A stretch of DNA of 7,264 bases from Sphingobacteriaceae bacterium (GCA_025360355.1 JANYCL010000021.1:1-7264), one strand, 5' to 3'; positions 1-5,553 are shown, counted from the stretch's first letter. Program-made: numbers and translations. The notes: generated from the sequence alone by a model not told the origin.

Positions 1-629
1 CTAAACTAGATGATCTTAAAAAATTATCAGCAGAAAGAAGAGTAAAAACATTTAAAAAGAAAGAGATCATTTTTAGTGAAGGCAATGTGCCAAATTATCT
101 TTATTTTCTTGTAAAGGGAAAGGTGAAGACTTTTAAATCACATGAATATGGGAAAGAATTAATAACCACTTTATATAAAGAAGGTGAATTTTTTGGCTAC
201 ACGGCGTTATTGGAAGAATTATCTTATTCCGAAACAGCTGAAGCCCTCGAGGACTCAGAAGTTTGTTTGATCCCAAAGGAAGATTTTTACTCGCTCATGT
301 ATAATAACATTAATGTGATGAAGATCTTTGTGAAGATGCTTTCCGATAACATTCTTGAAAAAGAAAATCAATTGGTTAATCTGGCTTATAGCTCGGTTCG
401 CAAAAGAGTTGCCGAAGCACTTATTTTATTACAAAGCCGTTACGATAAATCAAAAGACAAAAATTTCAGCATTTCCATTTCGCGCGAAGATCTCGCTAAT
501 ATTGTAGGTACAGCAACGGAATCTTTGATAAGAACTTTAAGTGATTTTAAAGAAGAAAAATTACTGGAGATCAAAGGCAGTAACATAACGATACTGAATT
601 CGGAAAAACTGAAAAATTTAAAAGCTTAA
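1..629 (+). CDS. Crp/Fnr-family transcriptional regulator, 5' truncated (probably the output half of a receiver-Crp fusion)
   Basis: The frame is open from base 3, giving 208 visible codons to TAA at 627-629; the start lies outside the window. A GTG at 87 falls inside a cyclic-nucleotide-binding-type beta barrel that already begins upstream (KKKEIIFSEGN), so it is not the start. The barrel is followed by a long dimer helix and a C-terminal winged helix (visible codons about 157-200). The phosphate cassette reads GEFFGYTALLEE...SETAEAL and lacks the Glu and Arg that hold cAMP in CRP, so cAMP is an unlikely ligand. The recognition helix (GTATESLIRTL) keeps the Glu and Arg shared by CRP and FNR and has Thr in place of CRP Arg180. 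From memory, Bacteroidota proteins with this sequence carry an N-terminal receiver domain; that part cannot be seen here. FNR-like dyads lie 2.5-3 kb downstream. The family is sure; the fusion is inferred. Confidence 0.9.
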   Translation, partial: KLDDLKKLSAERRVKTFKKKEIIFSEGNVPNYLYFLVKGKVKTFKSHEYGKELITTLYKEGEFFGYTALLEELSYSETAEALEDSEVCLIPKEDFYSLMYNNINVMKIFVKMLSDNILEKENQLVNLAYSSVRKRVAEALILLQSRYDKSKDKNFSISISREDLANIVGTATESLIRTLSDFKEEKLLEIKGSNITILNSEKLKNLKA

Positions 630-1082
630 TTATTTTGTGTATTTTCCTCTATGAAGTTCTTCTGCCTCTTCGATGGAATGCGATTGCGAAAGATCGCTCT
701 CCTTCTTGGCCATTTCGCTTAATTTAAGAAAGTAATTAGCTAATATTTTTATTTCATCCTCATTTAACTCTTCAACATTAATTAAACGGTTGCTAGGCCC
801 TTTTAAAGAAGCGATCAATTCATTTAGTTTTAAATGTACTGCTTTTGAATCTTTATTTTGTGCCCGCTGAATAAGAAACACCATGAGAAAAGTGACAATT
901 GTTGTGCCTGTATTAATAACTAATTGCCATGTATCTGAAAAACCAAATAACGGACCGGTGACCAACCATACAAGAATTATGCCTGCGGCCATTACAAAAG
1001 CCGTAGTGCTACCCGTAAATACAGTACAATAACGCGATACACGTTCAAAAATGTTTCCGTTTCTATTTGAATTTTTTGTCAT
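630..1082 (-). CDS. Low-affinity iron permease family membrane protein
   Basis: This 150-residue protein matches the low-affinity iron permease family (PF04120 type). The family block is clear: W39 and GPLFGFSD followed by TWQLVINTGTTIVTFLMVF and then IQ..QN.D. Two membrane segments lie at about residues 22-45 and 52-71, followed by a cytoplasmic, acidic C-terminal tail. The family is named after yeast Fet4-related transporters, but the short bacterial members have two helices and their substrate is unproven, so transport of iron is only a family label. I chose ATG at 1082. A TTG six bases upstream would add two residues but has nothing to favour it. It is the last gene of the leftward operon, 16 bases after the preceding gene. 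Its TAA (630-632) directly abuts the TAA of the convergent regulator, with no terminator between them. Confidence 0.85.
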   Translation of the reverse strand: MTKNSNRNGNIFERVSRYCTVFTGSTTAFVMAAGIILVWLVTGPLFGFSDTWQLVINTGTTIVTFLMVFLIQRAQNKDSKAVHLKLNELIASLKGPSNRLINVEELNEDEIKILANYFLKLSEMAKKESDLSQSHSIEEAEELHRGKYTK

Positions 1083-1098
1083 GCCCAAATTTAATTGT

Positions 1099-1470
1099 TT
1101 ATTTCGACATATAACTTAGTTCTTTTCCTTCATCATTCTGATGTTTTAGGGTCCAATTATCCGTTATCCTAGTTTCGAGCCATGATCTGCCGGATTTTCT
1201 GAAGACCTGTACGGAAATACCGAATACATTTTGAAATATCTGTTCAAGATCCATTACTAACATGTTCTCTTCAACAATAACTGCTTTTTGATTTTTAACA
1301 AGCCCTGCTTTTTTAAGAGTTAATTCAGGGTTTAACCGGTCTTTTTTAGAATTACTTTCATTTAAACCGTGTTTATGTTTAAAAAATTCAAGTTTAAGAT
1401 AAGGGAAAGTAAAATTAAATTCCTTCTGAACTTCTGATAATTTTTTTTCGGGGTCTAATGTGATCGTCAT
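1099..1470 (-). CDS. Small conserved Bacteroidota protein of unknown function with two similar halves
   Basis: This 123-residue soluble protein has no signal peptide or membrane segment. I recognise the style of sequence, with an ending rich in SGRSWLETRITDNWTL, as a conserved unknown of Bacteroidota, but I know no assigned function. It seems to contain an internal repeat. Residues 2-31 (strand, helix, strand, ending FFK) align without gaps to residues 63-92 (ending FRK), sharing F18/F79, F22/F83, F29/F90 and K31/K92, with acidic residues at 6/67 and 13/74. A Lys/Asn/Ser-rich linker joins the halves, and a Trp-rich tail follows. It is the fourth gene of the leftward operon, 12 bases after the membrane gene and 16 bases before the iron permease-family gene, so it is probably co-expressed with the stress genes. 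Start is ATG at 1470. Confidence 0.8.
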   Translation of the reverse strand: MTITLDPEKKLSEVQKEFNFTFPYLKLEFFKHKHGLNESNSKKDRLNPELTLKKAGLVKNQKAVIVEENMLVMDLEQIFQNVFGISVQVFRKSGRSWLETRITDNWTLKHQNDEGKELSYMSK

Positions 1471-1482
1471 AATTTCAATTTT

Positions 1483-1791
1483 TTATAATCTGATTTTACC
1501 AAATAAAAAACCAAGCAAAAACGCAATGAGAACAGCTGTTATTGCCGGATCAATAATGCCTTTATAAGATAAAATAACTATCCCCACTACAACAGAAAAT
1601 ATTAAACAAGTTTCCAGTGCCAGCTTTAACATATTAGGTACGGTGTAAGTATCAACATAACCTTTTATTAAATTTTTCATAAGGTTCCCTTTCCTGGTTC
1701 TATTTACAGGTAAAGAATCTAATAATTTAATGATCTCCTCTTGCGAGATCTGGTTATTGATTATTTTATTTTTTATTTCCTGGAGCTCCAT
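1483..1791 (-). CDS. Small two-helix membrane protein of unknown function
   Basis: The product has 102 residues. The first 50 are charged and probably cytoplasmic, with a helical stretch (QEIKNKIINNQISQEEIIKLLDSL) followed by a basic segment (NRTRKG). Two hydrophobic helices lie at about residues 55-76 and 81-99, separated by a short turn containing a Asp-Pro. The glycine-rich second helix (LLGFLFGKIRL) ends at the C-terminus. I do not recognise a named family. It follows the universal stress gene after 42 bases and precedes the next small gene by 12 bases, so it probably belongs to the same operon. No internal promoter with a TAnnTTTG box is visible in the 42-base gap. A membrane anchor or adaptor role would be a guess. 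Confidence 0.75.
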   Translation of the reverse strand: MELQEIKNKIINNQISQEEIIKLLDSLPVNRTRKGNLMKNLIKGYVDTYTVPNMLKLALETCLIFSVVVGIVILSYKGIIDPAITAVLIAFLLGFLFGKIRL

Positions 1792-1833
1792 ATTTTAAAT
1801 TTTAACTGCTTTGTTGATTTTACTCAAAAAATA

Positions 1834-2637
1834 TTATCCGTGTATTGCCATTACCGGCACTTTGGAGGCAAATGCAATTTTTTTTGTGTGAGTTTCAGCA
1901 AACAGATCGTACAAAGCTGAATGATGCTTACTGATAACAGCTATTAGATCAGTTTTGTTTTTTCTGCAAAAACTTACAATTCCTTTTTCAATATTTTTTG
2001 ATTTGATCGTATTTATTTTAAGTGTTGCTCTGTTTATTTTAAGTTCCTGCTGCTTTGGTGTGAATAATTCATCTTCCGTCCTTACCGATAGAACCTTAAT
2101 GCCTGTATTGGCATCAAACGTAAATTTTTCGAGAGCTATTAATGATGTATGATACAATTTTTCATTATTGTCGACGCTAAGCAACACTGAAGTTAATTTA
2201 TGCTTTTTATATTTTTCAGGAACAATTATTACAGGCGCTTTAATTCTTCCTGCTATATCCGTGCTATGACTTCCATAAATAAATTTCTCAACTTTAGTTT
2301 TAGCAGCGAGACCCATAACCACAGCTTCAACGTTATGTTTTGAAATAAAAGTTTCGATCTCGCTTTTGAAGGAACCTGAAATTATGAATGGCTCAATATG
2401 CAAACCATGTTTAGCTGTTTTAATTTTATGAATGAACTTATTCATTTTATCAACACTGTATTTTTTTACCGATTCGTAAGAAATAAAATACAAACCACTA
2501 TTAGAATGTACGACCGGAATATCGAAGAGATTAAATACGGTTAATTTACAATTTAATTTTTGGGCAATGGTAGCCGCGTATAAACATGCGTTTAAGGACG
2601 AAGCCGAAAAGTCGGTTGCTGCAATAATTGTTTTCAT
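1834..2637 (-). CDS. Tandem universal stress protein (two UspA domains)
   Basis: This 267-residue cytoplasmic protein holds two UspA folds, about residues 1-141 and 148-267. The first opens with a typical MKTIIAATDFS strand and ends with the nucleotide loop G109-L-A-A ... G122-S ... APVIIVP. The canonical G-xx-G-x9-G(S/T) motif has Ala112 where the second Gly should be. The second domain keeps the fold (LTSVLLSVD, KVPVMAIHG) but has no glycine loop and probably does not bind ATP, acting as a dimer half or regulatory partner. Tandem Usp proteins of this size are common in Bacteroidota and usually respond to starvation, redox change or low oxygen. The ATG overlaps the stop of the upstream doxX-like gene as TAATG, which points to coupled translation. 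The promoter is that of the DoxX gene. Confidence 0.93.
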   Translation of the reverse strand: MKTIIAATDFSASSLNACLYAATIAQKLNCKLTVFNLFDIPVVHSNSGLYFISYESVKKYSVDKMNKFIHKIKTAKHGLHIEPFIISGSFKSEIETFISKHNVEAVVMGLAAKTKVEKFIYGSHSTDIAGRIKAPVIIVPEKYKKHKLTSVLLSVDNNEKLYHTSLIALEKFTFDANTGIKVLSVRTEDELFTPKQQELKINRATLKINTIKSKNIEKGIVSFCRKNKTDLIAVISKHHSALYDLFAETHTKKIAFASKVPVMAIHG

Positions 2638-3059
2638 TATTTTAGTTTTAAATTAATTAAATAATCAAGGCTTAATTTATTGTTTTCAAGAGGCAGTATA
2701 AGAAGTAATACGATTAGGATGAACCGAGGGAAAACATGTTTCATATCCCACATTGGCTCTATAATAGAAAACGCAAAGCATACCAAAATTAAATCCAAAC
2801 CCAAAGCATATAAAGCATAATTGGTGAAGAATCCGAATACCAATAGAAGTCCGCCTATCAACTCAGTTAGTGTTGTATAATATGCCACAAGAATAACCAA
2901 AGGTCTGCTTATATGGTGTTTATATGCATCACCCATAAAAGTATCTATAACACTGGGAATTTTTATTTTGAATAACTTATCGTAGCCTTGAAAAAAGAAC
3001 AAAATACCTGCAAATATTCTTATCAGACTTTCTGCTACATATAACTTATACTCAATCAT
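2637..3059 (-). CDS. DoxX family integral membrane protein
   Basis: This 140-residue protein has about four membrane segments (roughly residues 7-24, 54-76, 82-100 and 111-124). It shows the DoxX signature near the N-terminus (RIFAGILFFFQGYDKLFKIK) and the second-helix pattern LTELIGGLLLVFGFFT. DoxX proteins are quinone- or redox-associated membrane proteins; no single reaction is established for this subgroup. I chose ATG at 3059. The frame stays open upstream to a TTG at 3110, but that start would sit in the middle of a regulatory dyad and upstream of the -7 box, and would add a basic, non-DoxX leader. The gene is first in a five-gene leftward operon and overlaps the universal stress gene by one base. 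Its promoter has an FNR-like site at the activator position. Confidence 0.9.
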   Translation of the reverse strand: MIEYKLYVAESLIRIFAGILFFFQGYDKLFKIKIPSVIDTFMGDAYKHHISRPLVILVAYYTTLTELIGGLLLVFGFFTNYALYALGLDLILVCFAFSIIEPMWDMKHVFPRFILIVLLLILPLENNKLSLDYLINLKLK

Positions 3060-3074
3060 GCGTTTTATTTTATA

Positions 3075-3082
3075 CAAATATC
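3075..3082 (-). promoter_or_regulatory. Predicted -7 promoter element of the DoxX-led operon
   Basis: Read on the minus strand the box is GATATTTG, one mismatch from the Bacteroidota consensus TAnnTTTG. A start of transcription about five bases downstream (near 3070) would give a leader of about 11 bases before ATG 3059. There is no TTG at the -33 position, as expected for an activator-dependent promoter. The nearby dyad at 3105-3116 is centred 36 bases upstream of the end of this box. Confidence 0.6.
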
Positions 3083-3104
3083 CAGCAATGGTTTTGGCTA
3101 AACA

Positions 3105-3116
3105 TGACAAAAGTCA
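3105..3116. promoter_or_regulatory. FNR-like operator dyad (DoxX operon side)
   Basis: The sequence TGACAAAAGTCA is a perfect TGAC-N4-GTCA dyad, the form expected for a Crp/Fnr-family dimer. Its centre (3110.5) lies at about -41 from the predicted start of the leftward DoxX operon. That is the class II activator position, where the regulator contacts RNA polymerase beside the promoter. It also lies at about -63 from the start of the rightward gene at 3196. Confidence 0.65.
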
Positions 3117-3126
3117 GTTCTGCTTC

Positions 3127-3138
3127 TGATCCTTATCA
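3127..3138. promoter_or_regulatory. FNR-like operator dyad (3196 gene side)
   Basis: TGATCCTTATCA is a perfect TGAT-N4-ATCA dyad and is close to the E. coli FNR consensus TTGAT-N4-ATCAA. Its centre (3132.5) is exactly 36 bases upstream of the end of the -7 box at 3161-3168, the same geometry as on the DoxX side. The centre is 22 bases, about two helical turns, from the dyad at 3105-3116, so two dimers could bind on the same DNA face. Confidence 0.68.
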
Positions 3139-3160
3139 AAGCTATTTATAGCCTTCAAAA

Positions 3161-3168
3161 TACCTTTG
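3161..3168 (+). promoter_or_regulatory. Predicted -7 promoter element of the gene at 3196
   Basis: TACCTTTG fits the Bacteroidota consensus TAnnTTTG exactly. A start of transcription near 3173 would give a leader of about 23 bases before ATG 3196. No TTG is present at the -33 position, which suits activation by a factor bound at the dyad 3127-3138. Confidence 0.65.
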
Positions 3169-3195
3169 ATATATAAATCATTAACCAAATAATAT

Positions 3196-3573
3196 ATGAA
3201 AACGAAAATTTATACCCAGCACGAGGAACATACAGAATGGCTTAATAAACTTGCCTTCTATAAGGATGAAGTTCCACTTTTAGAAAAAAGAATTGCAGAA
3301 GTGATTCAAAAAAACACCTCCAAAGAAGTAGCGCAAAAAGTAGAGCATTTTCAAAATCAATTAACAATTCAACTTAATAACATCCGTCAGATCCAACATC
3401 AGATCAATCATGATGAAAATGCTATTCAGAACAGTATTAAGGATAACCCAATTGCTTCCGACCATCGGAAAACCGAAGATCATAAAGAAGAAAGAGAAAT
3501 GGTTGAAAGCTTTGAGAAACATTTTACAGAATTAAGAACTGAGTTAAACTTATTTCTTAGCAAATGGATGTAA
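3196..3573 (+). CDS. Charged, coiled-coil-prone conserved protein of unknown function
   Basis: This 125-residue protein has no signal peptide or membrane helix and is almost entirely helical by composition, with many Glu, Lys, Gln and His. Heptad-like stretches lie at about residues 15-75 (EWLNKLAFYKDEVPLLEKR through the QNQLTIQLNNIRQIQHQI block) and 90-124, separated by a short linker with Pro and Ser (DNPIASDHRK). The opening (QHEEHTEWLNKLAFYKDE) looks like a conserved Bacteroidota unknown that I have seen near stress genes, but I know no assigned function. The several His and Glu residues could bind metal, which is a guess. It has its own promoter with an FNR-like dyad at about -41 and its own terminator, so it is a single-gene unit divergent from the DoxX operon. 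Confidence 0.8.
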   Translation: MKTKIYTQHEEHTEWLNKLAFYKDEVPLLEKRIAEVIQKNTSKEVAQKVEHFQNQLTIQLNNIRQIQHQINHDENAIQNSIKDNPIASDHRKTEDHKEEREMVESFEKHFTELRTELNLFLSKWM

Positions 3574-3599
3574 AACAATTTGTTCATTATGTGTTTTAG

Positions 3600-3627
3600 A
3601 AAAGCCGGATTTATTTCGGTTTTTTTA
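3600..3627 (+). terminator. Intrinsic terminator after the gene at 3196
   Basis: The arms 3600-3609 and 3615-3624 pair over about 10 base pairs with two G-T wobbles around the core GCCGG/TCGGT. The loop is TTTAT and the right arm continues into a run of T to 3627. It begins 26 bases after the stop codon and ends before the dyads of the next promoter, so it insulates the two genes. Confidence 0.7.
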
Positions 3628-3637
3628 TTTTAAAAAC

Positions 3638-3649
3638 TGACAAATATCA
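3638..3649. promoter_or_regulatory. Distal FNR-like operator dyad of the gene at 3727
   Basis: TGACAAATATCA fits TGA(C/T)-N4-(A/G)TCA, with TGAC in one half and ATCA in the other. Its centre (3643.5) is 23 bases upstream of the proximal dyad and at about -64.5 from the predicted start. Binding here could add to, or modulate, the proximal site. Confidence 0.55.
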
Positions 3650-3660
3650 ATACCAAAAGC

Positions 3661-3672
3661 TGACGAACGTCA
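3661..3672. promoter_or_regulatory. Proximal FNR-like operator dyad of the gene at 3727
   Basis: TGACGAACGTCA is a perfect TGAC-N4-GTCA dyad. Its centre (3666.5) is 37 bases upstream of the end of the -7 box at 3696-3703, which puts it at about -41.5 from the predicted start of transcription, the class II activator position. Confidence 0.68.
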
Positions 3673-3695
3673 ATTCACAAGAGCTTTTCACAGCG

Positions 3696-3703
3696 TAACT
3701 TTG
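3696..3703 (+). promoter_or_regulatory. Predicted -7 promoter element of the gene at 3727
   Basis: TAACTTTG is an exact match to TAnnTTTG. A start near 3708 would leave a leader of about 19 AT-rich bases before ATG 3727. No -33 TTG is visible at the expected spacing, which again suggests dependence on an activator. Confidence 0.68.
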
Positions 3704-3726
3704 AGTCATAATTAAAACTTAATATT

Positions 3727-4077
3727 ATGACAACAATAACAAAATCTTTTAGTCAGTCGCAAATAAGCCACTCGACTCTAGCAAATTCTAATACAGTAAG
3801 CCTTTCGAAACGTTATAATGATCTTATCGAAAGTTTAAAATTCAGTCATTTTGGATTAATAAGCATGGCCATTTTAATTGGAAGCATCATGGGTGGTATT
3901 GCTGCGATGTTTGTCTTTCAAGCAGGTGCTCCATTATGGGAATTCATAGTTGGTTTAGCTTTTACAATGGCAAACTTGGTTGCTTCTATTTCACAAGCAC
4001 CAACTAAATGGGTATTTAATTTATTTGTTTTATCGCTTATAGTTAATACACTATTAATTGTGGCTAACATGTTTTAA
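3727..4077 (+). CDS. Three-helix membrane protein of unknown function
   Basis: The product has 116 residues. The first 40 are polar and rich in Ser, Thr and Gln and probably cytoplasmic. Three hydrophobic helices follow at about 43-65 (with a GSIMGGIAAM small-residue stretch), 70-88 and 95-114, ending almost at the C-terminus (VANMF). I do not recognise a named family. The glycine-rich first helix suggests tight helix packing in an oligomer. It is a single-gene unit with a consensus -7 box, two FNR-like dyads upstream and a strong terminator downstream, so its expression is probably tied to the same signal as the DoxX operon and the gene at 3196. Start is ATG 3727; no Shine-Dalgarno sequence is evident, as is usual in this phylum. 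Confidence 0.8.
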   Translation: MTTITKSFSQSQISHSTLANSNTVSLSKRYNDLIESLKFSHFGLISMAILIGSIMGGIAAMFVFQAGAPLWEFIVGLAFTMANLVASISQAPTKWVFNLFVLSLIVNTLLIVANMF

Positions 4078-4100
4078 GGGAACAGTATAACTGATGAATG

Positions 4101-4128
4101 AAAAGCGATTGGAGACAGTCGCTTTTTT
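4101..4128. terminator. Bidirectional intrinsic terminator
   Basis: An 11-base-pair stem (4101-4111 with 4116-4126, one G-T wobble, core GCGATTG/CAGTCGC) closes a GAGA loop, a stable GNRA-type tetraloop. A run of A on the left and of T on the right lets it work for both the rightward gene ending at 4077 and the leftward response regulator ending at 4134. Confidence 0.85.
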
Positions 4129-4133
4129 ATTTA

Positions 4134-4823
4134 TTAGAACTCAAACTTATATCCTACTCCTTTTATGGTCTTGATATATTCTTCGCCTAGCTTTTCGCGG
4201 AGTTTTCGGATGTGAACATCGATCGTTCGATCACCCACAATAACTTCATCTCCCCACACAAGATCCAAAATATTCTCCCGTTTAAAAACTTTTCCTGGTT
4301 TGCTCGAAAGAAGTGTAAGCAAATTAAATTCTTTTTTAGGAAGCTCGATGGCGATATTATTTTTATAGACCATGTGTTTTTCCATATCAATTTTCAGATC
4401 GCCGAGATCAATTATGGACTGAACAATGGGCTTATCACTTTTATAACGGCGTAATAAGGCTTTTACCCTGCTTAAAAACACACGCGGCTTAATGGGCTTT
4501 GAAATAAAATCATCAGCACCCATATCGAACCCACTCACTTGAGTGTATTCTTCGTTACGGGCTGTTAAAAAAGTGATGACAGAATTATCAAGTGAACTTA
4601 TTTCACGCATTTGTCTGCAAGTTTCAATACCGTCCATTTCCGGCATCATAATGTCGAGCACAATTAAATGCGGAAGTTCTTTTTTTGCTATGGCAATGGC
4701 TTCAACACCATTAGATGCTGTGATAACAGTATAGCCTTCTTTTTTTAAATTATAACCTAGAAAATCCAAAATATCAGGCTCATCGTCAACCAATAATATT
4801 TTATGATTTTCTGTAGCGCTCAT
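4134..4823 (-). CDS. OmpR/PhoB-family response regulator
   Basis: This 229-residue protein has a receiver domain (about 7-122) and a winged-helix DNA-binding domain (about 130-229). The receiver has the acidic pair D13/D14, the phospho-acceptor D57 (IVLDIMMPEMDG), T87 in TFLTARN and K109 in SKPIKP, so all the phosphorylation residues are present. The effector shows the OmpR pattern, with KEFNLLTLL, a WGDE loop and the recognition region RTIDVHIRKLREKLG, ending IKTIKGVGYKFEF. No histidine kinase is in the window, and none follows, because the gene ends at a terminator; the partner kinase may lie elsewhere. The ATG overlaps the bshB1 stop as TAATG, so the two are probably translated from one message. 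The target genes cannot be read from the sequence. Confidence 0.95.
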   Translation of the reverse strand: MSATENHKILLVDDEPDILDFLGYNLKKEGYTVITASNGVEAIAIAKKELPHLIVLDIMMPEMDGIETCRQMREISSLDNSVITFLTARNEEYTQVSGFDMGADDFISKPIKPRVFLSRVKALLRRYKSDKPIVQSIIDLGDLKIDMEKHMVYKNNIAIELPKKEFNLLTLLSSKPGKVFKRENILDLVWGDEVIVGDRTIDVHIRKLREKLGEEYIKTIKGVGYKFEF

Positions 4824-5539
4824 TATTTCAGATTAAACAGTGAATTAACACCGATAGCGCGATTGGTTATAAAGCCTTCACCGTAACGCGCACCAATAAT
4901 ACGTCCGAATATCAAAGCTTTTGCATTTACGAATTCTAAAAAATCAGGGCCGGAAATTGCGGTTGCAGGTTCTTTTGAATTAGGATCATAGAATTGAGAT
5001 TCAAAAGCACGGATAGCTTCCATTTTTTTATCCATGAATTTTGAAATATCAACAACAAGATCAGGATGAATATAATTATCCTGAACATAATGATAAACAG
5101 CTTTTGGTCGCCAGGCCGCTTGATTTTTTTTACCTTGCTTGGTAACTATTTTTGTTAGTCCGCTATAAAAACAAGCATCCGCAACTAATTTAGCAGAACG
5201 GCCATGATCCGGGTGACGATCACTAACAGCATTACATAAAACTATTTCGGGTTGATACTGACGAATTTTTTCGATGATCTGTAATTGATGTTTATCATCA
5301 TTAGCAAAACGACCATCAGCCATATTTAATTGTTCACGAAACAAAACTCCCAAAATTTTTGCCGCTTTCTTTGCTTCTTTTGTTCTGATCTCAGCTGTAC
5401 CGCGCGTTCCTAATTCGCCTCTTGTAAGATCCAAAATTCCCACTTTTTTCTTAGCAGCAATATGTTTTAAAATAGTTCCTGCACACGATAATTCAACATC
5501 ATCCGGGTGAACTCCTATTGCTAAAATATCTAATTTCAT
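4823..5539 (-). CDS. bshB1: Bacillithiol biosynthesis deacetylase BshB1
   Basis: This 238-residue zinc-dependent LmbE-like deacetylase removes the acetyl group from N-acetylglucosaminyl-malate, the second step of bacillithiol synthesis, in the cytoplasm. The zinc and catalytic residues are visible: HPDD at 11-14 (H11 and D14 ligands, D13 the likely base) and H112 in the SDRHPDHGRSA segment. The block TRGELGTRGTAEIR and the C-terminal ARYGEGF are typical of the BshB1 subgroup, and the length matches. Start is ATG 5539. No bshA or bshC is in view, which is common because these genes are scattered. It lies downstream of a glutathione peroxidase gene after a palindromic spacer and overlaps the response-regulator gene by one base. 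No TAnnTTTG box is evident in the spacer, so transcription may come from the peroxidase promoter. Confidence 0.95.
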   Translation of the reverse strand: MKLDILAIGVHPDDVELSCAGTILKHIAAKKKVGILDLTRGELGTRGTAEIRTKEAKKAAKILGVLFREQLNMADGRFANDDKHQLQIIEKIRQYQPEIVLCNAVSDRHPDHGRSAKLVADACFYSGLTKIVTKQGKKNQAAWRPKAVYHYVQDNYIHPDLVVDISKFMDKKMEAIRAFESQFYDPNSKEPATAISGPDFLEFVNAKALIFGRIIGARYGEGFITNRAIGVNSLFNLK

Positions 5540-5553
5540 TTTACTTTTAATTT

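Noticed and set aside
87..89. GTG as the start of the Crp/Fnr regulator
   Set aside because: The reading frame and recognisable barrel sequence continue upstream to the window edge, so the GTG is an internal Val codon.
1083..1088. TTG start two codons before the iron permease-family ATG
   Set aside because: It adds only two residues, has no ribosome-binding support, and ATG at 1082 is the better codon.
1814..1827. Dyad TTGATTTTACTCAA upstream of the gene at 1791
   Set aside because: It breaks the TGAY-N4-RTCA pattern in one half. The activator geometry would place the transcription start inside the gene, and no -7 box is present.
3060..3110. Longer DoxX reading frame beginning at TTG 3110
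   Set aside because: It would begin inside the FNR-like dyad and include the predicted promoter. The added 17 residues are basic and unlike the DoxX N-terminus, so ATG 3059 is preferred.
5287..5298. A fifth FNR-like dyad, TGATGTTTATCA
   Set aside because: It lies inside the bshB1 coding sequence, and no TAnnTTTG box follows at 36-37 bases on either strand. One such match in 7 kb is about what chance gives.
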